From contig CALMUT010000124.1 of NCBI GenBank assembly GCA_937872925.1, forward strand, positions 1 to 47,042: a DNA stretch of 47,042 nucleotides, in the 5' to 3' direction. Source of the DNA: an uncultured Myxococcales bacterium. Lineage in GTDB: Bacteria > Myxococcota_A > Polyangia > Polyangiales > Polyangiaceae. The position numbers and the translations under genes were made by a program. This document shows positions 17,244 to 25,475 of the stretch, in pieces. The first letter of the stretch is position 1. Every line of letters begins with the position of its first letter. The notes under the pieces are model-generated. The model was not told the DNA's origin. It did no database searches and saw only the letters and a program-made list of their open reading frames with translations.

Positions 17244-18137
17244 GGCGAGCAGCCGTTCGACGCTGATGTGCAGGCGGCTGCGCAATGCGCGGTGCAAGCT
17301 GTCGTATTCAGAAGGCCGCAGGTGGAGCTGCTCCGTTAGTCGAGCACGCGCCTCTTCGAGCAACTGTTCACGGATCTTCGTCAGCCAGCGAGAGATCGTC
17401 GAAGCGTTGACCCGATGCAGTTCCGCCAGGTCGTCCAGGGTGAGCCTATCGGTAACGTACATGCGCAGCAAAGTGCGTTGATCGCCCCGCAGTTGTCGGA
17501 ACGCCCACTCCACAGCTTGCTCGAAGTCGTCCTTGTACTGAACGCGGATCTGTTCCAGCTCCGCGTCGTCGGTTCCGTCGCTGAGCTGCTCCAAAAGTAG
17601 GCTATCCGCTCGACGCTGGGGCGGCGCGCGGCGTTTGCGCCGCAACGCGGCCCTTGTCACTACCACCTTGAGCCATGCCGCCAGAGAGCCGCGACCGCTG
17701 TAACTCGCAAGCTTGGGTCGACGCGGCGGCTTCGGGACAAATAGAGAAGAGCGTAGTTCTTGGATCAGCTCCTCTCGAAGCGACTCCTCGATTCCGATCT
17801 TGGCGAGCACTGCGGCCGAGCGGGGCATGTACATGCGATCGAAGACAGCGACAGCCGTTTCACTGCCAGTCACGCACGCGGCGCAGAGCCACAACTCGTC
17901 TAAATGCAGAGCCTCCAATTCCGACAGCAACTCGCTCTCGGGTTGCAGCGCCCGCGCCACGTGTTCTAGCCAGGGGCGGCACTCCAGCTGCACACCTTCA
18001 TAGGCAGACTGTGCCGCGGCCAAGGCCTGTGACAGCCGCGCTTCAATCGCTGCAGCGGTATCGCTTTCAATCCCCGGGCGCGGCGCCGCACCTGTCGCTC
18101 GAAGCAACTCCGTCGTAAGCGGGTACTCGGACGCCAT
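17232..18137 (-). CDS. Sigma-70-family (ECF-like) RNA polymerase sigma factor
   Basis: A 301-residue protein starting at MASEYPLTTE (18137); the frame is open upstream without a better start. Residues 95-172 look like sigma region 2, with the myxobacterial pattern SYSGRGSLAAWLKVVVTRAA followed by a basic patch RRKRR. Residues 205-262 look like region 4, with a helix-turn-helix (TLDDLAELHRVNASTISRWL). An N-terminal extension of about 90 helical residues is not part of classic ECF factors. It is directly followed by, and coupled to, the giant kinase whose N-terminus carries a zinc anti-sigma-like motif. The pair is thus likely a sigma factor and its regulator. It is divergent from the cyclic-nucleotide-binding gene at 18242. 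Confidence 0.88.
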   Translation of the reverse strand: MASEYPLTTELLRATGAAPRPGIESDTAAAIEARLSQALAAAQSAYEGVQLECRPWLEHVARALQPESELLSELEALHLDELWLCAACVTGSETAVAVFDRMYMPRSAAVLAKIGIEESLREELIQELRSSLFVPKPPRRPKLASYSGRGSLAAWLKVVVTRAALRRKRRAPPQRRADSLLLEQLSDGTDDAELEQIRVQYKDDFEQAVEWAFRQLRGDQRTLLRMYVTDRLTLDDLAELHRVNASTISRWLTKIREQLLEEARARLTEQLHLRPSEYDSLHRALRSRLHISVERLLAEED

Positions 18138-18241
18138 ATCCCTTGGGGCTATGCTACCACGCGGTCGCGCAGCCTGCGGCCTGCACGGGCGTCGCGCATA
18201 GTCCTCTCGACGTGGCGCGGAAACTGGAACATGGTGCAAAA

Positions 18242-18700
18242 ATGGTGACTCAAGCCCAGTCTCACGCGAAGGAGCTGGAGCGAACGTACTTCGACGGCGA
18301 AGTGATCGTTGAAGAGGGCGAACGGACCCGCGACATGTTCGTGATCCAAAGCGGCGAGGTGCGAATCAGCAAGCGCGTCAAGACTCAAGATGTCGAGTTG
18401 GCCCGCCTGGGTCAGGGGGATTTCTTTGGCGAGATGTCCCTACTTGAGTCGCTGCCGCGAGATGCCACGGCGCATGCCGTGGGCGAGACGCAGTTGCTCG
18501 TGGTCAGCGCAGGAGCGCTTTTGGTGCGCATGCGTAGGGACCCAACTTTCGCATTCGAAATGCTGCATCGCCTGAGCGGACGCCTGCGCACACTCAACGC
18601 ACGACTGGTTCAGGTGTTGGAGCAGACGGATATCGGCGAAGAGAAGCTGGCACAGCTCTTCTACGCCAATACCAGCAACGAGGATCCTCCCGATCCATGA
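18242..18700 (+). CDS. Stand-alone cyclic-nucleotide-binding domain protein
   Basis: A 152-residue protein from the ATG at 18242; the frame is open 33 codons further up, but that part has no family similarity. It is one CRP-type beta-roll: YFDGEVIVEEGERTRDMFVI, then the phosphate-binding cassette FGEMSLLESLPRDAT, whose Glu (64) and Arg (73) would contact the cyclic phosphate and sugar. A C-terminal helix follows. There is no helix-turn-helix, so it is not itself a transcription factor; it probably acts through a partner. Its stop overlaps the start of the phosphoesterase gene (ATGA), which makes that protein the obvious partner. cAMP is the likely ligand by cassette similarity. Confidence 0.87.
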   Translation: MVTQAQSHAKELERTYFDGEVIVEEGERTRDMFVIQSGEVRISKRVKTQDVELARLGQGDFFGEMSLLESLPRDATAHAVGETQLLVVSAGALLVRMRRDPTFAFEMLHRLSGRLRTLNARLVQVLEQTDIGEEKLAQLFYANTSNEDPPDP

Positions 18701-19422
18701 TCATCGAAACTGAACTCGATCGCTTGATGATCGTTTCAGATCTGCATGTCGGGAACCCGTTTTCCTGGGCCAGCCGTCGATTCGGGCGCTTCTTGGAAAT
18801 GGCCAGTCGACAGCGTTGCAGCGTCTGCATCAACGGCGACGGTCTGGAAATCCTGCAGACGAGTTTCGCGAATCTTGCGAACGACACAGTGAGAATCATC
18901 GACCGGATCCGCCGGTTGGTGGATACCGGGGTCAGCGTCTACTACGTGGTCGGCAACCACGACATCGTCCTGGAACACTATTTGGAGAGCTGGAGCGAGA
19001 TCCGGATCTGCCCGTTCCTCAATGTCAAGAGCGGTGGTCGCCGTATTCGTGTGGAACACGGGCATCTCTACGACCCGTTCTACGTCAAGTACCCAGCCCT
19101 GTATGACACCCTGACGCGAGCAGCTGGCCCGCTCCTGCACCTTTATCCGGACGTGTACCGCGTATGGTCGTCCTACCAACGCGTCAAAGACCAGTTCAGT
19201 CGCCGCGGGCAGGAGGAGCAACGCTCCGTCTATCACGAGGCCGCGGAAATGCTGCTCAAGCGTGGTTTTGACGGCGTCGTCTTCGGCCACACCCACAACG
19301 CGGAGGTCGTCGAGCTCAGTCCCGGCAAGTTGTATGTGAACTCCGGCAACTGGATGCGCGGATCGCCGTACGTCGAGATCTGTGATGGCAAACTCAGCCT
19401 CGAGCGTTTCGAAATCGAGTGA
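18697..19422 (+). CDS. LpxH-like calcineurin-type phosphoesterase
   Basis: A 241-residue metallophosphoesterase close in length and motif order to UDP-2,3-diacylglucosamine hydrolase LpxH of lipid A synthesis. Metal ligands are in place: SDLHVG (D15, H17), NGDG (D48), GNHD (N87, H88), EHGH (H121, H123) and GHTH (H198, H200). In LpxH the second motif is usually GD followed by an aromatic or Glu; here it is GDGLE. The start overlaps the stop of the cyclic-nucleotide-binding gene by four bases, so the two are translated together. A role in lipid A or another phospho-substrate of the envelope is plausible, but specificity cannot be read from the sequence. Confidence 0.82.
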   Translation: MIIETELDRLMIVSDLHVGNPFSWASRRFGRFLEMASRQRCSVCINGDGLEILQTSFANLANDTVRIIDRIRRLVDTGVSVYYVVGNHDIVLEHYLESWSEIRICPFLNVKSGGRRIRVEHGHLYDPFYVKYPALYDTLTRAAGPLLHLYPDVYRVWSSYQRVKDQFSRRGQEEQRSVYHEAAEMLLKRGFDGVVFGHTHNAEVVELSPGKLYVNSGNWMRGSPYVEICDGKLSLERFEIE

Positions 19423-19435
19423 ACCGCCGCAGAAG

Positions 19436-20836
19436 CTAACGCAGACGCGGTAGGACGAAAAAGAAGAACACCGCCGCAACGCTGGCGAGGACCCCGACGC
19501 CAAGCACCATCAGGGCGAGCACTAAGACCTTGCGAGACTTCTGTGGCGGCGGCCCGGCCTGAGATAGCGGAGTGTACTGCTCGCTGTGCGCGAGCGGCCC
19601 GTGAGCGTGCTGAACCGGATAGCCCGCTGACGCGAACTGTCCATTGGGCGCTTCGGCAGGCGGCTGCTGCGCGGCTGGCGCCGGCGGGACTGGCGCCGGT
19701 GCTGCGGCGGGAGCCTGGTTTGGGTCCACGGGAGCCGTGTAGTCCGTCAGCAACATCGTGCTCGCCAGCCCGGGGCTCTTGGGCCTTTCAGGTTCTCGAG
19801 CGGGCATGGACTTGGTGGACATGACGGCATCCACTAAGTCAGCTCCGAGAGCCAACCCATCGGGGTCGTCGGACTGGAGGTTCTCCACCTCTTGGACCAG
19901 CCGCGCGCGGTCCTCCAACTCGGTCGCAGCATGCCGCTGCACCCAATCCCCTACGGCGCGGGGCAGAGCGAGCGTGGCGCACTCTTGCAGGGCCGTCGCC
20001 ATGGCCTGGGCCGTGGAAAAGCGCTTGTTCGGGTCCCGTGCCAACCCCTGCATCACAACTTCGTCCAGTACAGGACTCAGCCAGGGCGCGAAGCGGCTGG
20101 GTGGGGGCACTTCGCCGGAAACGATCAGCTTCATGCTGTCAGTCGCGTTCTTGCGAGCAAAGAGGCGACGGCGCGTGAGCCCTTCCCATAGCAAGACGGA
20201 CGTCGAATAGATGTCCGAGCGACGATCAAGCCCCTGCCCCTGAAGGTACTCCGGCGCCATATACGCAAGCTTGCCTTTGACTTGACCGCTGTTGGTCGAC
20301 TGCAGACGATTGACCGCTTTTGCGACGCCGAAGTCGGTGACTCGCGCGACGCCATCGACCCCGACCAGTACGTTCTGCGGTGAAACGTCGCGATGTACGA
20401 TATCTAGCGGCGCGCCCCGCTCGTCCGTGGCCACATGGGCAGCATGCAGACCGTTTAGCAGGTCGACCACGATCCGTGAGATGACTTCTGGCGGCGGCGC
20501 CTGGTCCTTTGCGTTGATGAGCAAGCGCGCCAAGGTTTCACCGTGCACATACTCCATCACGAGGAACAGCTCACCTTCGAGCGCGACTACGTCTACCACG
20601 GGCACGACGTTGGGGTGGCGGATGCGCGCCGCGATCCGCGCTTCGTCCAGTAACATCGAGACGAAGGAGCGCTCCTGGGTCAATTGCGGATGCAATCGCT
20701 TGATGGCGACGGTGCGTGAAAAGCCGACCGGCCCAAGCAGGCGGCCAAGATGCACACTCGCCATTCCGCCGGCGGCCAAGCGCGCGTGCAGCGCGTAGCG
20801 TCCGATTCGGCGCGGCGCATTTTCAGGCGGAATCAC
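19436..20836 (-). CDS. Transmembrane Ser/Thr protein kinase
   Basis: A 466-residue Hanks kinase starting at a GTG (MIPPENAPRRIGRYALHARL). It has the glycine loop AAGGMASVHLG, VAIK with K46, HRDVSPQN (148-155), TDFG (D168) and an APE-like motif MAPEYLQG in place of the usual MSPEQ. The HRDVSPQN variant with Ser is typical of a large myxobacterial kinase subfamily. After the kinase domain (to about 290) there is a Pro/Ala-rich linker and a C-terminal transmembrane helix at the very end (VLALMVLGVGVLASVAAVFF), so almost nothing is outside the cell. This tail-anchored kinase ends 13 bases from the convergent phosphoesterase gene. Confidence 0.92.
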   Translation of the reverse strand: MIPPENAPRRIGRYALHARLAAGGMASVHLGRLLGPVGFSRTVAIKRLHPQLTQERSFVSMLLDEARIAARIRHPNVVPVVDVVALEGELFLVMEYVHGETLARLLINAKDQAPPPEVISRIVVDLLNGLHAAHVATDERGAPLDIVHRDVSPQNVLVGVDGVARVTDFGVAKAVNRLQSTNSGQVKGKLAYMAPEYLQGQGLDRRSDIYSTSVLLWEGLTRRRLFARKNATDSMKLIVSGEVPPPSRFAPWLSPVLDEVVMQGLARDPNKRFSTAQAMATALQECATLALPRAVGDWVQRHAATELEDRARLVQEVENLQSDDPDGLALGADLVDAVMSTKSMPAREPERPKSPGLASTMLLTDYTAPVDPNQAPAAAPAPVPPAPAAQQPPAEAPNGQFASAGYPVQHAHGPLAHSEQYTPLSQAGPPPQKSRKVLVLALMVLGVGVLASVAAVFFFFVLPRLR

Positions 20837-20905
20837 TCTGCGGGGAGAGTATCAGGTTCGCGAGAAGGATGGACTGGGTCGGTTGATGTGCGTCAGAAGT
20901 GCCCG

Positions 20906-20922
20906 GGCGGTGCCGCACCGCC
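20906..20922. repeat. Short inverted repeat in divergent intergenic region
   Basis: GGCGGTG at 20906-20912 pairs with CACCGCC at 20916-20922 around CCG. It lies between the divergent kinase (20836) and methyltransferase (20998) genes. It could be an operator, but such repeats are common by chance at this GC content. Confidence 0.35.
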
Positions 20923-20997
20923 ACACGGCCTTGTTTGCAGCGGAACCACAGCCACGGCGCAGTTCCGGTTGGACTTCCGCGTCCGTGCACGCCCATC

Positions 20998-21606
20998 ATG
21001 TGCCGGCACATGTGGGATCAACGCTACTCCGAACCGGGCTACGCCTACGGCAGCGAACCGAACGAGTACTTGGCGGCTCAAGTCGCGCAACTGCCAAAGG
21101 GCAGAGCGCTGTGCTTGGCGGAAGGGCAGGGTCGAAACGCTGTCTTCTTGGCGACCCAAGGCTTCGACGTGACTGCCGTCGACCAATCCCGCGTGGGACT
21201 CGAGTCGGCGCAGGCATTCGCCACTGAGCGCGGCGTCCGCATCGTGACCGAGGTCGCAGATCTGAATGACTACGATCTGGGGCAGGACTCCTGGTCCGCC
21301 ATCATCTCCATCTGGGCGCATGTGCCACCGGACGTCCGCGGACGATTGCACTCAGCCTGCGTGCGTGCGCTTGCGCCCGGCGGCGTGTTGCTGCTGGAAG
21401 CCTACACCCCGGCGCAGGTCGGCCGCGGCACCGGTGGACCTCCGGATCCGGCGCTCTGCATGACTTTGGAAGGGCTGCGCGGCGAGCTGCAAGGGCTAGA
21501 GTTCCTGCAGGCCCAAGAGACTGAGCGTGACGTGGCAGAAGGTAGGTACCACCAAGGCCGCAGCGCCGTGGTGCAAGTGCTGGCGCGCAAACCCGTGGCG
21601 ACCTGA
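20998..21606 (+). CDS. Class I SAM-dependent methyltransferase (TehB-like)
   Basis: About 202 residues from the ATG at 20998. The next Met at 21010 (MWDQRYSEPGYAYGSEPNEY) matches the usual beginning of this family and may be the true start. Motif I is ALCLAEGQGRNAVFLA, with the acidic residue after the next strand in VTAVDQS. Motif post-I and a Trp/His-containing strand (IISIWAHVPPDVRG) follow, then LAPGGVLLLEAYTPAQ. The protein resembles tellurite/thiopurine-type small-molecule methyltransferases of the TehB group. The substrate is unknown. It is divergent from the kinase gene and followed by a small unknown gene. Confidence 0.87.
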   Translation: MCRHMWDQRYSEPGYAYGSEPNEYLAAQVAQLPKGRALCLAEGQGRNAVFLATQGFDVTAVDQSRVGLESAQAFATERGVRIVTEVADLNDYDLGQDSWSAIISIWAHVPPDVRGRLHSACVRALAPGGVLLLEAYTPAQVGRGTGGPPDPALCMTLEGLRGELQGLEFLQAQETERDVAEGRYHQGRSAVVQVLARKPVAT

Positions 21607-21685
21607 GCGCGCGGGGCTCGGCTGCGTTCCCCTGAAACACACACCCCTTGCACCGAACCGGGGACTCTCGGCTATCATCGAAGAC

Positions 21686-21919
21686 ATGGGGACGTCTTGG
21701 CACGTAGATCTGGCCCGCCACCTAGAGGTCGCGGCGGGCATGCTGCGCGAAGGGCGCGAGCAACACGCCCGGCGTGAGCTAGCGACGGGCATGGGCTACG
21801 TCCTGCACGCCGCGACTCAGGGCGACGACGAGGCGTTTCAATGGCTGAATCAGCTCCGCGCGTCCGTGGACGACGCATCGCCGACGAACTTGCTCGATCT
21901 TGACAAGATCGAAGAGTGA
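21686..21919 (+). CDS. Small hypothetical helical protein
   Basis: A 77-residue protein starting at MGTSWHVDLARHLEVAAGML. The frame extends upstream into the methyltransferase gene, but that part is out of frame with known sequence and Cys/Trp-rich, so I place the start here. Two amphipathic helices can be seen, then an acidic C-terminus (NLLDLDKIEE). No signal peptide or motif. It ends five bases from the convergent GH114-like gene. Probably real because codon use matches neighbours, but function is unknown. Confidence 0.6.
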   Translation: MGTSWHVDLARHLEVAAGMLREGREQHARRELATGMGYVLHAATQGDDEAFQWLNQLRASVDDASPTNLLDLDKIEE

Positions 21920-21923
21920 CGGG

Positions 21924-22910
21924 CTAGGGGCAAGCAAGACGCCAGGCGTCTAGGTCCCATGTCTTGATCAACGTGGAGAAGCCCTGGATGCTCGTGTCTT
22001 TACACACGCTGGTCTGTTTGGCTGCGCCCTGCGAGGACTTGTCCACGTACTCGACATGAAACACGGCTTTGTTTGCGTTCAAGAACGGCGTGAGGGTCTT
22101 GCATTCACTGAAGGACAGGCACTCTTCGTTGAGCGCCCAGTCGAAGTGCGCGACGAGGTCCCCGACTAGTTCGACGTTGTTCTTCAAGCCGACGCTCAAT
22201 CCACGTGCATGGGACTCTTGAGCGAGGAATTTGTTGTAGTCGAGCTGATCGTTCTTGTTCAGGGGAAAGCCCGTGTCGTTCGAGTAGCCGTCCACGTTGT
22301 CGGGTTCGACGCCATCGCATTTCTTCTGCACCGCGAGATCCAGGCGAGCCTTCATGATGTTGCGGACGTTGGCCGAACGTACGTCAAGCCAGGTCTCTCC
22401 CGGCCAGTTGTCCAGTGCCTTGCCGTAGTCGGACTTCTGAAACTGCCCCGCATCGGACCGCCAGTCTTCCCGACTACCCGCGGAGAAATAGCAGATCACG
22501 ACGCGCCCCTTGGCCTGCAGCGCCTGCACGGTGGCGGCAGAATTGTCGAACAGATCGATGTCGTACATGGCGACGTCAACGCTTTGATCCAGCGTGCCAG
22601 TCAACTGCCACTGCCAACTGGTTCCAGGCTTCGGACTCCAGGGAGTGCCGCTCGCACCTCCTGTGCCGCCGCCGCTTCCGCCAGCGCCACTGCTCGCTCC
22701 GCTGCCAGCGCCGCCCCCCGCGCCGGCCGCTGAACCGCCCGCTCCGCTTGCTCCAGCCCCTCCGCCGGACGCGCCGCCTGTTGCGCCGCTTGCGCCAATG
22801 CCGCCCGCTCCGGCTGCTCCGCCGGACGCAGGACTACTCTGAGAATCATCGCTGCCACAAGCGACGGTTAGTCCGAACGTCACAAAGGCGATGAGGCTGC
22901 GTAGCTGCAC
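21924..22910 (-). CDS. GH114-like (endo-alpha-1,4-polygalactosaminidase family) lipoprotein
   Basis: A 328-residue lipoprotein starting at GTG (MQLRSLIAFV) with lipobox GLTVAC. Residues 25-90 are a Gly/Ala/Ser linker. The rest is a TIM-barrel of the GH114 family: PGTSWQWQLTGTLDQS, VAMYDIDLFDN, VICYFSAGSREDW, WLDVRS, CDGVEPDNVDGYSND and LSVGLKNN. Family members cleave alpha-1,4-linked galactosamine-rich polysaccharides, as in microbial exopolysaccharide. The conserved acidic residues in YDIDLFDN and VEPDNVDG are present. A surface enzyme acting on biofilm or prey polysaccharide is plausible. The gene lies 43 bases after the phosphatase lipoprotein gene on the same strand. Confidence 0.85.
   Translation of the reverse strand: MQLRSLIAFVTFGLTVACGSDDSQSSPASGGAAGAGGIGASGATGGASGGGAGASGAGGSAAGAGGGAGSGASSGAGGSGGGTGGASGTPWSPKPGTSWQWQLTGTLDQSVDVAMYDIDLFDNSAATVQALQAKGRVVICYFSAGSREDWRSDAGQFQKSDYGKALDNWPGETWLDVRSANVRNIMKARLDLAVQKKCDGVEPDNVDGYSNDTGFPLNKNDQLDYNKFLAQESHARGLSVGLKNNVELVGDLVAHFDWALNEECLSFSECKTLTPFLNANKAVFHVEYVDKSSQGAAKQTSVCKDTSIQGFSTLIKTWDLDAWRLACP
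22640..22840 (-). repeat. Gly/Ala/Ser codon repeat (lipoprotein linker)
   Basis: A low-complexity tract of GGC/GCC/AGC codons in the GH114-like lipoprotein. Similar tracts occur in six other lipoprotein genes of this window. Confidence 0.8.
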
Positions 22911-22953
22911 GCCCCAAATCTACCACAGAAGGTGGCGCCCGCACTGTCAGGAA

Positions 22954-24222
22954 CTACTGCGCAGTGATCGTCCAAACATCGGGACCGATGATTTCAAGCA
23001 CTTCCACCGGGCCTCCGTAATAGGACGACATGCCGGTATCCACCCGATACAGCTTTTCATCGCAGTCCCAAGTGATTCCGTTCAACTGCGGGGTGTGAGC
23101 CACAACCATGCGTTTCACGCCCACGCTCTGCAACACTTGCTCCAGTTGGGCGCAGTCCGTCGCGCCTGCTTCTCCGTATGCCCTTGTCCACACCACGCTG
23201 TCGTCATCGTCCAACAGCGACGGAAATTCGAGCTCGTCCCATAGCAGCCAAGCGCGGGCATCGTAGTTGACCGCTTCCAACTGGTCGGTGAAAGCGGGCA
23301 CGACTCCTCCGTGCACAAAGAGCGTGTCACCGACGATCGCGACGGTGTTGTGCTTGGCCAAACGCCGCGCGTAGGGCCCACCTTGTAAGAAGGCCGCCGC
23401 ACGCGGCTTCTCTTTCGCCGCCACAGCGGCGAGGCGCGGGTCGCTCAGATCGAGCCCGGGAACATCGGCAAAGGCACTGAATCCTCCAGGTGTCACGTAG
23501 CTGAAGTCCCAATAGACGTTCATGAACTCGTGATTGCCGAGCACCCAAATGAACTCGCCGCCTGCCGCCTTAGCTTGAGGCGCGAGCTTCTCGAACAGGT
23601 CCAAGATCTCTTTTTCGCCGTCACCACGGTCCAATATGTCGCCGAGTTGCACGACTACGGTATCGCCACCAATCCAGTTTTCGCCGCCGTCGAGCACACC
23701 CGCGATCTGCAGCGCGTCCCGTGCAGCCGTCGCATCGCCATGCAAATCGCCGAGGGTAACCAGTCGGGGAGCCTTGGCGCGGCGCAAAGACCACGGCTCG
23801 ATGAACCCCGCCTGCTTCGCATGCTTGAAGACCGCGTCAAAAGTCTTCCTACCCACATATGGGATGGCGTCGAATTTGCTCAGCGTTACGATTTCACGGT
23901 CGTCCCAAGAGCCTAGTTTCTTGTCTTTGCCAACACGCTTGGCCGCAATGCTGTTGGCAGAGCGCGTGCTGACGCCCATTTGTTGCAACGCCGGCAAGTC
24001 CGACTCGTTGACTACGCGCAGGATGCCAAGGGCTTCCGGCGTGCCCTCAGCTACGCCGAAGGCGTCGACCTTTCCGCTTGGGTCCAGGAAGGCGTCGTTT
24101 TCGCCATCTTCACCGGGAGTGACCGCGTCGTCGGACTCAGCAGCGCCGCACGCCACCAGCGCGAACGCCATGAGTCCGCTCTGGGCGGCGCGCCAGGCTT
24201 TTCTGAGCGACATCCGATTCAT
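22954..24222 (-). CDS. Shelph-type metallophosphatase lipoprotein with HhH-like domain
   Basis: A 422-residue lipoprotein (lipobox FALVAC) with an ATG preceded by GAGGT. After an acidic linker, residues 50-140 contain a segment ending in a helix-hairpin-helix-like turn (SKFDAIPYVGRKTFDAVFKHA). The catalytic domain has the full phosphatase set: GDLHGD (D159, H161), GDILDRGD (D195, D198, R199), LGNHEFMN (N230, H231), then FVHGGVVP and MVVAHTPQ. The order matches Shewanella-like protein phosphatases, which are close to PPP phosphatases. It would act outside the cytoplasm on a phosphoprotein or small phospho-compound. HhH turns normally bind DNA backbone, so its presence in an exported phosphatase is odd. 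Confidence 0.85.
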   Translation of the reverse strand: MNRMSLRKAWRAAQSGLMAFALVACGAAESDDAVTPGEDGENDAFLDPSGKVDAFGVAEGTPEALGILRVVNESDLPALQQMGVSTRSANSIAAKRVGKDKKLGSWDDREIVTLSKFDAIPYVGRKTFDAVFKHAKQAGFIEPWSLRRAKAPRLVTLGDLHGDATAARDALQIAGVLDGGENWIGGDTVVVQLGDILDRGDGEKEILDLFEKLAPQAKAAGGEFIWVLGNHEFMNVYWDFSYVTPGGFSAFADVPGLDLSDPRLAAVAAKEKPRAAAFLQGGPYARRLAKHNTVAIVGDTLFVHGGVVPAFTDQLEAVNYDARAWLLWDELEFPSLLDDDDSVVWTRAYGEAGATDCAQLEQVLQSVGVKRMVVAHTPQLNGITWDCDEKLYRVDTGMSSYYGGPVEVLEIIGPDVWTITAQ

Positions 24223-24330
24223 GATGACCTCGTGTTGCAGCGCTCGCCCAGGCCGACGCGAACTCCAAGTCTATGGATACCCCGTCACCCGGTCAATACG
24301 CAGGCAGCTGGAGTGCCGCCACGACCGACT

Positions 24331-25362
24331 TCACCAATCCACGATGGCCGCGCCCCAGGTGAAGCCGGAGCCAAACGCGACCATGGCGACCTTCATGCCA
24401 GGCTTCAAGCGGCCGTCCCGCACGGATTCGGCAAGCAGGATCGGAATGGTGGCGGCCGTGGTGTTTCCGTAACGCTGGATGTTGTGCACCACTTTCTCTT
24501 CAGGCAGTCCGATCTGCTGGGCCACGTACTGGTTGATGCGCATATTCGCCTGGTGGAAGAAGAACAGGTCGATGTCGTCCTTGGTCAGGTTGTGCGCCAT
24601 GCAGGCCTGCATCAGCACGCCAATCATGCGCTCAACTGCATTTCGAAACACCAACTTGCCGTCCATCTGCGCCCACATGTGGCTGGGTTCCACCTGCCCC
24701 ACGCCGTCGGCGTTCGTAGGGATGAATGGGCGCTTCTTGATATCCCAAACCTTCTGAGACAGCGCATCGGCGTGACGCCCGTCTGCCCCCAGATACCAAC
24801 CACGCACACCACGGTCTTCGTCGGTTGCGCTCACAACAACCGCGCCGGCGCCGTCTCCGAATAGCGAAGACACCGTTCGGCCCGCGGTGGAGAGATCCAG
24901 TGCTGCCGAGTGAGTCTCCGCCCCTACTAAGAGCACATGCTTGAGGCGGCCGGACTCCACCATGCTCGTTGCCGTCCCTAGGCCGTACAGAAACCCGGAG
25001 CACTGATTGCGAATGTCGAGGGCGGGCACGAACTTCGGCTGCTCCCCGGAGCAGACTCCCAGCTTCTCTTGCAAGTACACCCCGGAGCCGGGGAAGGCGT
25101 GATCCGGCGACAGGGTCGCGAACAGGATCATGTCCAGATCCGTCGGCTGGATGCCGGCGCTCTCAATGGCGTCTTTCGCCGCGTGCAGCGCCAGGTCGCT
25201 GGAGCCGATGCCTTCTTTTGCGAAGCGACGTTGCTCGATGCCGGTGCGCTTGACGATCCACTCGTTCGTGGTGTCGACGCCGTACTTCTCACGCAGGTCG
25301 TCGTTGGTCACCACCTCTGGCGGCACATAGAACCCAGTTCCCGAGATGAATGCGTTCGGCAT
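24331..25362 (-). CDS. Beta-ketoacyl-ACP synthase III family protein (FabH-like)
   Basis: A 343-residue thiolase-fold enzyme; I use the start MPNAFISGTGFYVPPEVVTN (25362), which fits the family, although the frame begins 17 codons earlier. The catalytic triad is in place: C121 in NQCSGF, H270 in FFFHQANMRI, N300 in YGNTTAAT. FabH condenses acetyl- or other acyl-CoA with malonyl-ACP to start fatty acid or secondary metabolite chains. SPDHAFPGSG near residue 85 and the long segment 185-230 fit FabH-like enzymes of specialised or branched fatty acid pathways. There are no fab neighbours, so it may not be the housekeeping copy. It is probably transcribed with the upstream genes 25476-28497. Confidence 0.9.
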   Translation of the reverse strand: MPNAFISGTGFYVPPEVVTNDDLREKYGVDTTNEWIVKRTGIEQRRFAKEGIGSSDLALHAAKDAIESAGIQPTDLDMILFATLSPDHAFPGSGVYLQEKLGVCSGEQPKFVPALDIRNQCSGFLYGLGTATSMVESGRLKHVLLVGAETHSAALDLSTAGRTVSSLFGDGAGAVVVSATDEDRGVRGWYLGADGRHADALSQKVWDIKKRPFIPTNADGVGQVEPSHMWAQMDGKLVFRNAVERMIGVLMQACMAHNLTKDDIDLFFFHQANMRINQYVAQQIGLPEEKVVHNIQRYGNTTAATIPILLAESVRDGRLKPGMKVAMVAFGSGFTWGAAIVDW

Positions 25363-25475
25363 CGTGAGATCCACATACGTTTCCCTGGGCGCGGGGCAAA
25401 GGATCTCGGTCAACGCCCGGACTTCTGACAGGAATTTCCGGGGCTTCGGCCGAAAGGGGGGGCGAGGCGTGCGAG

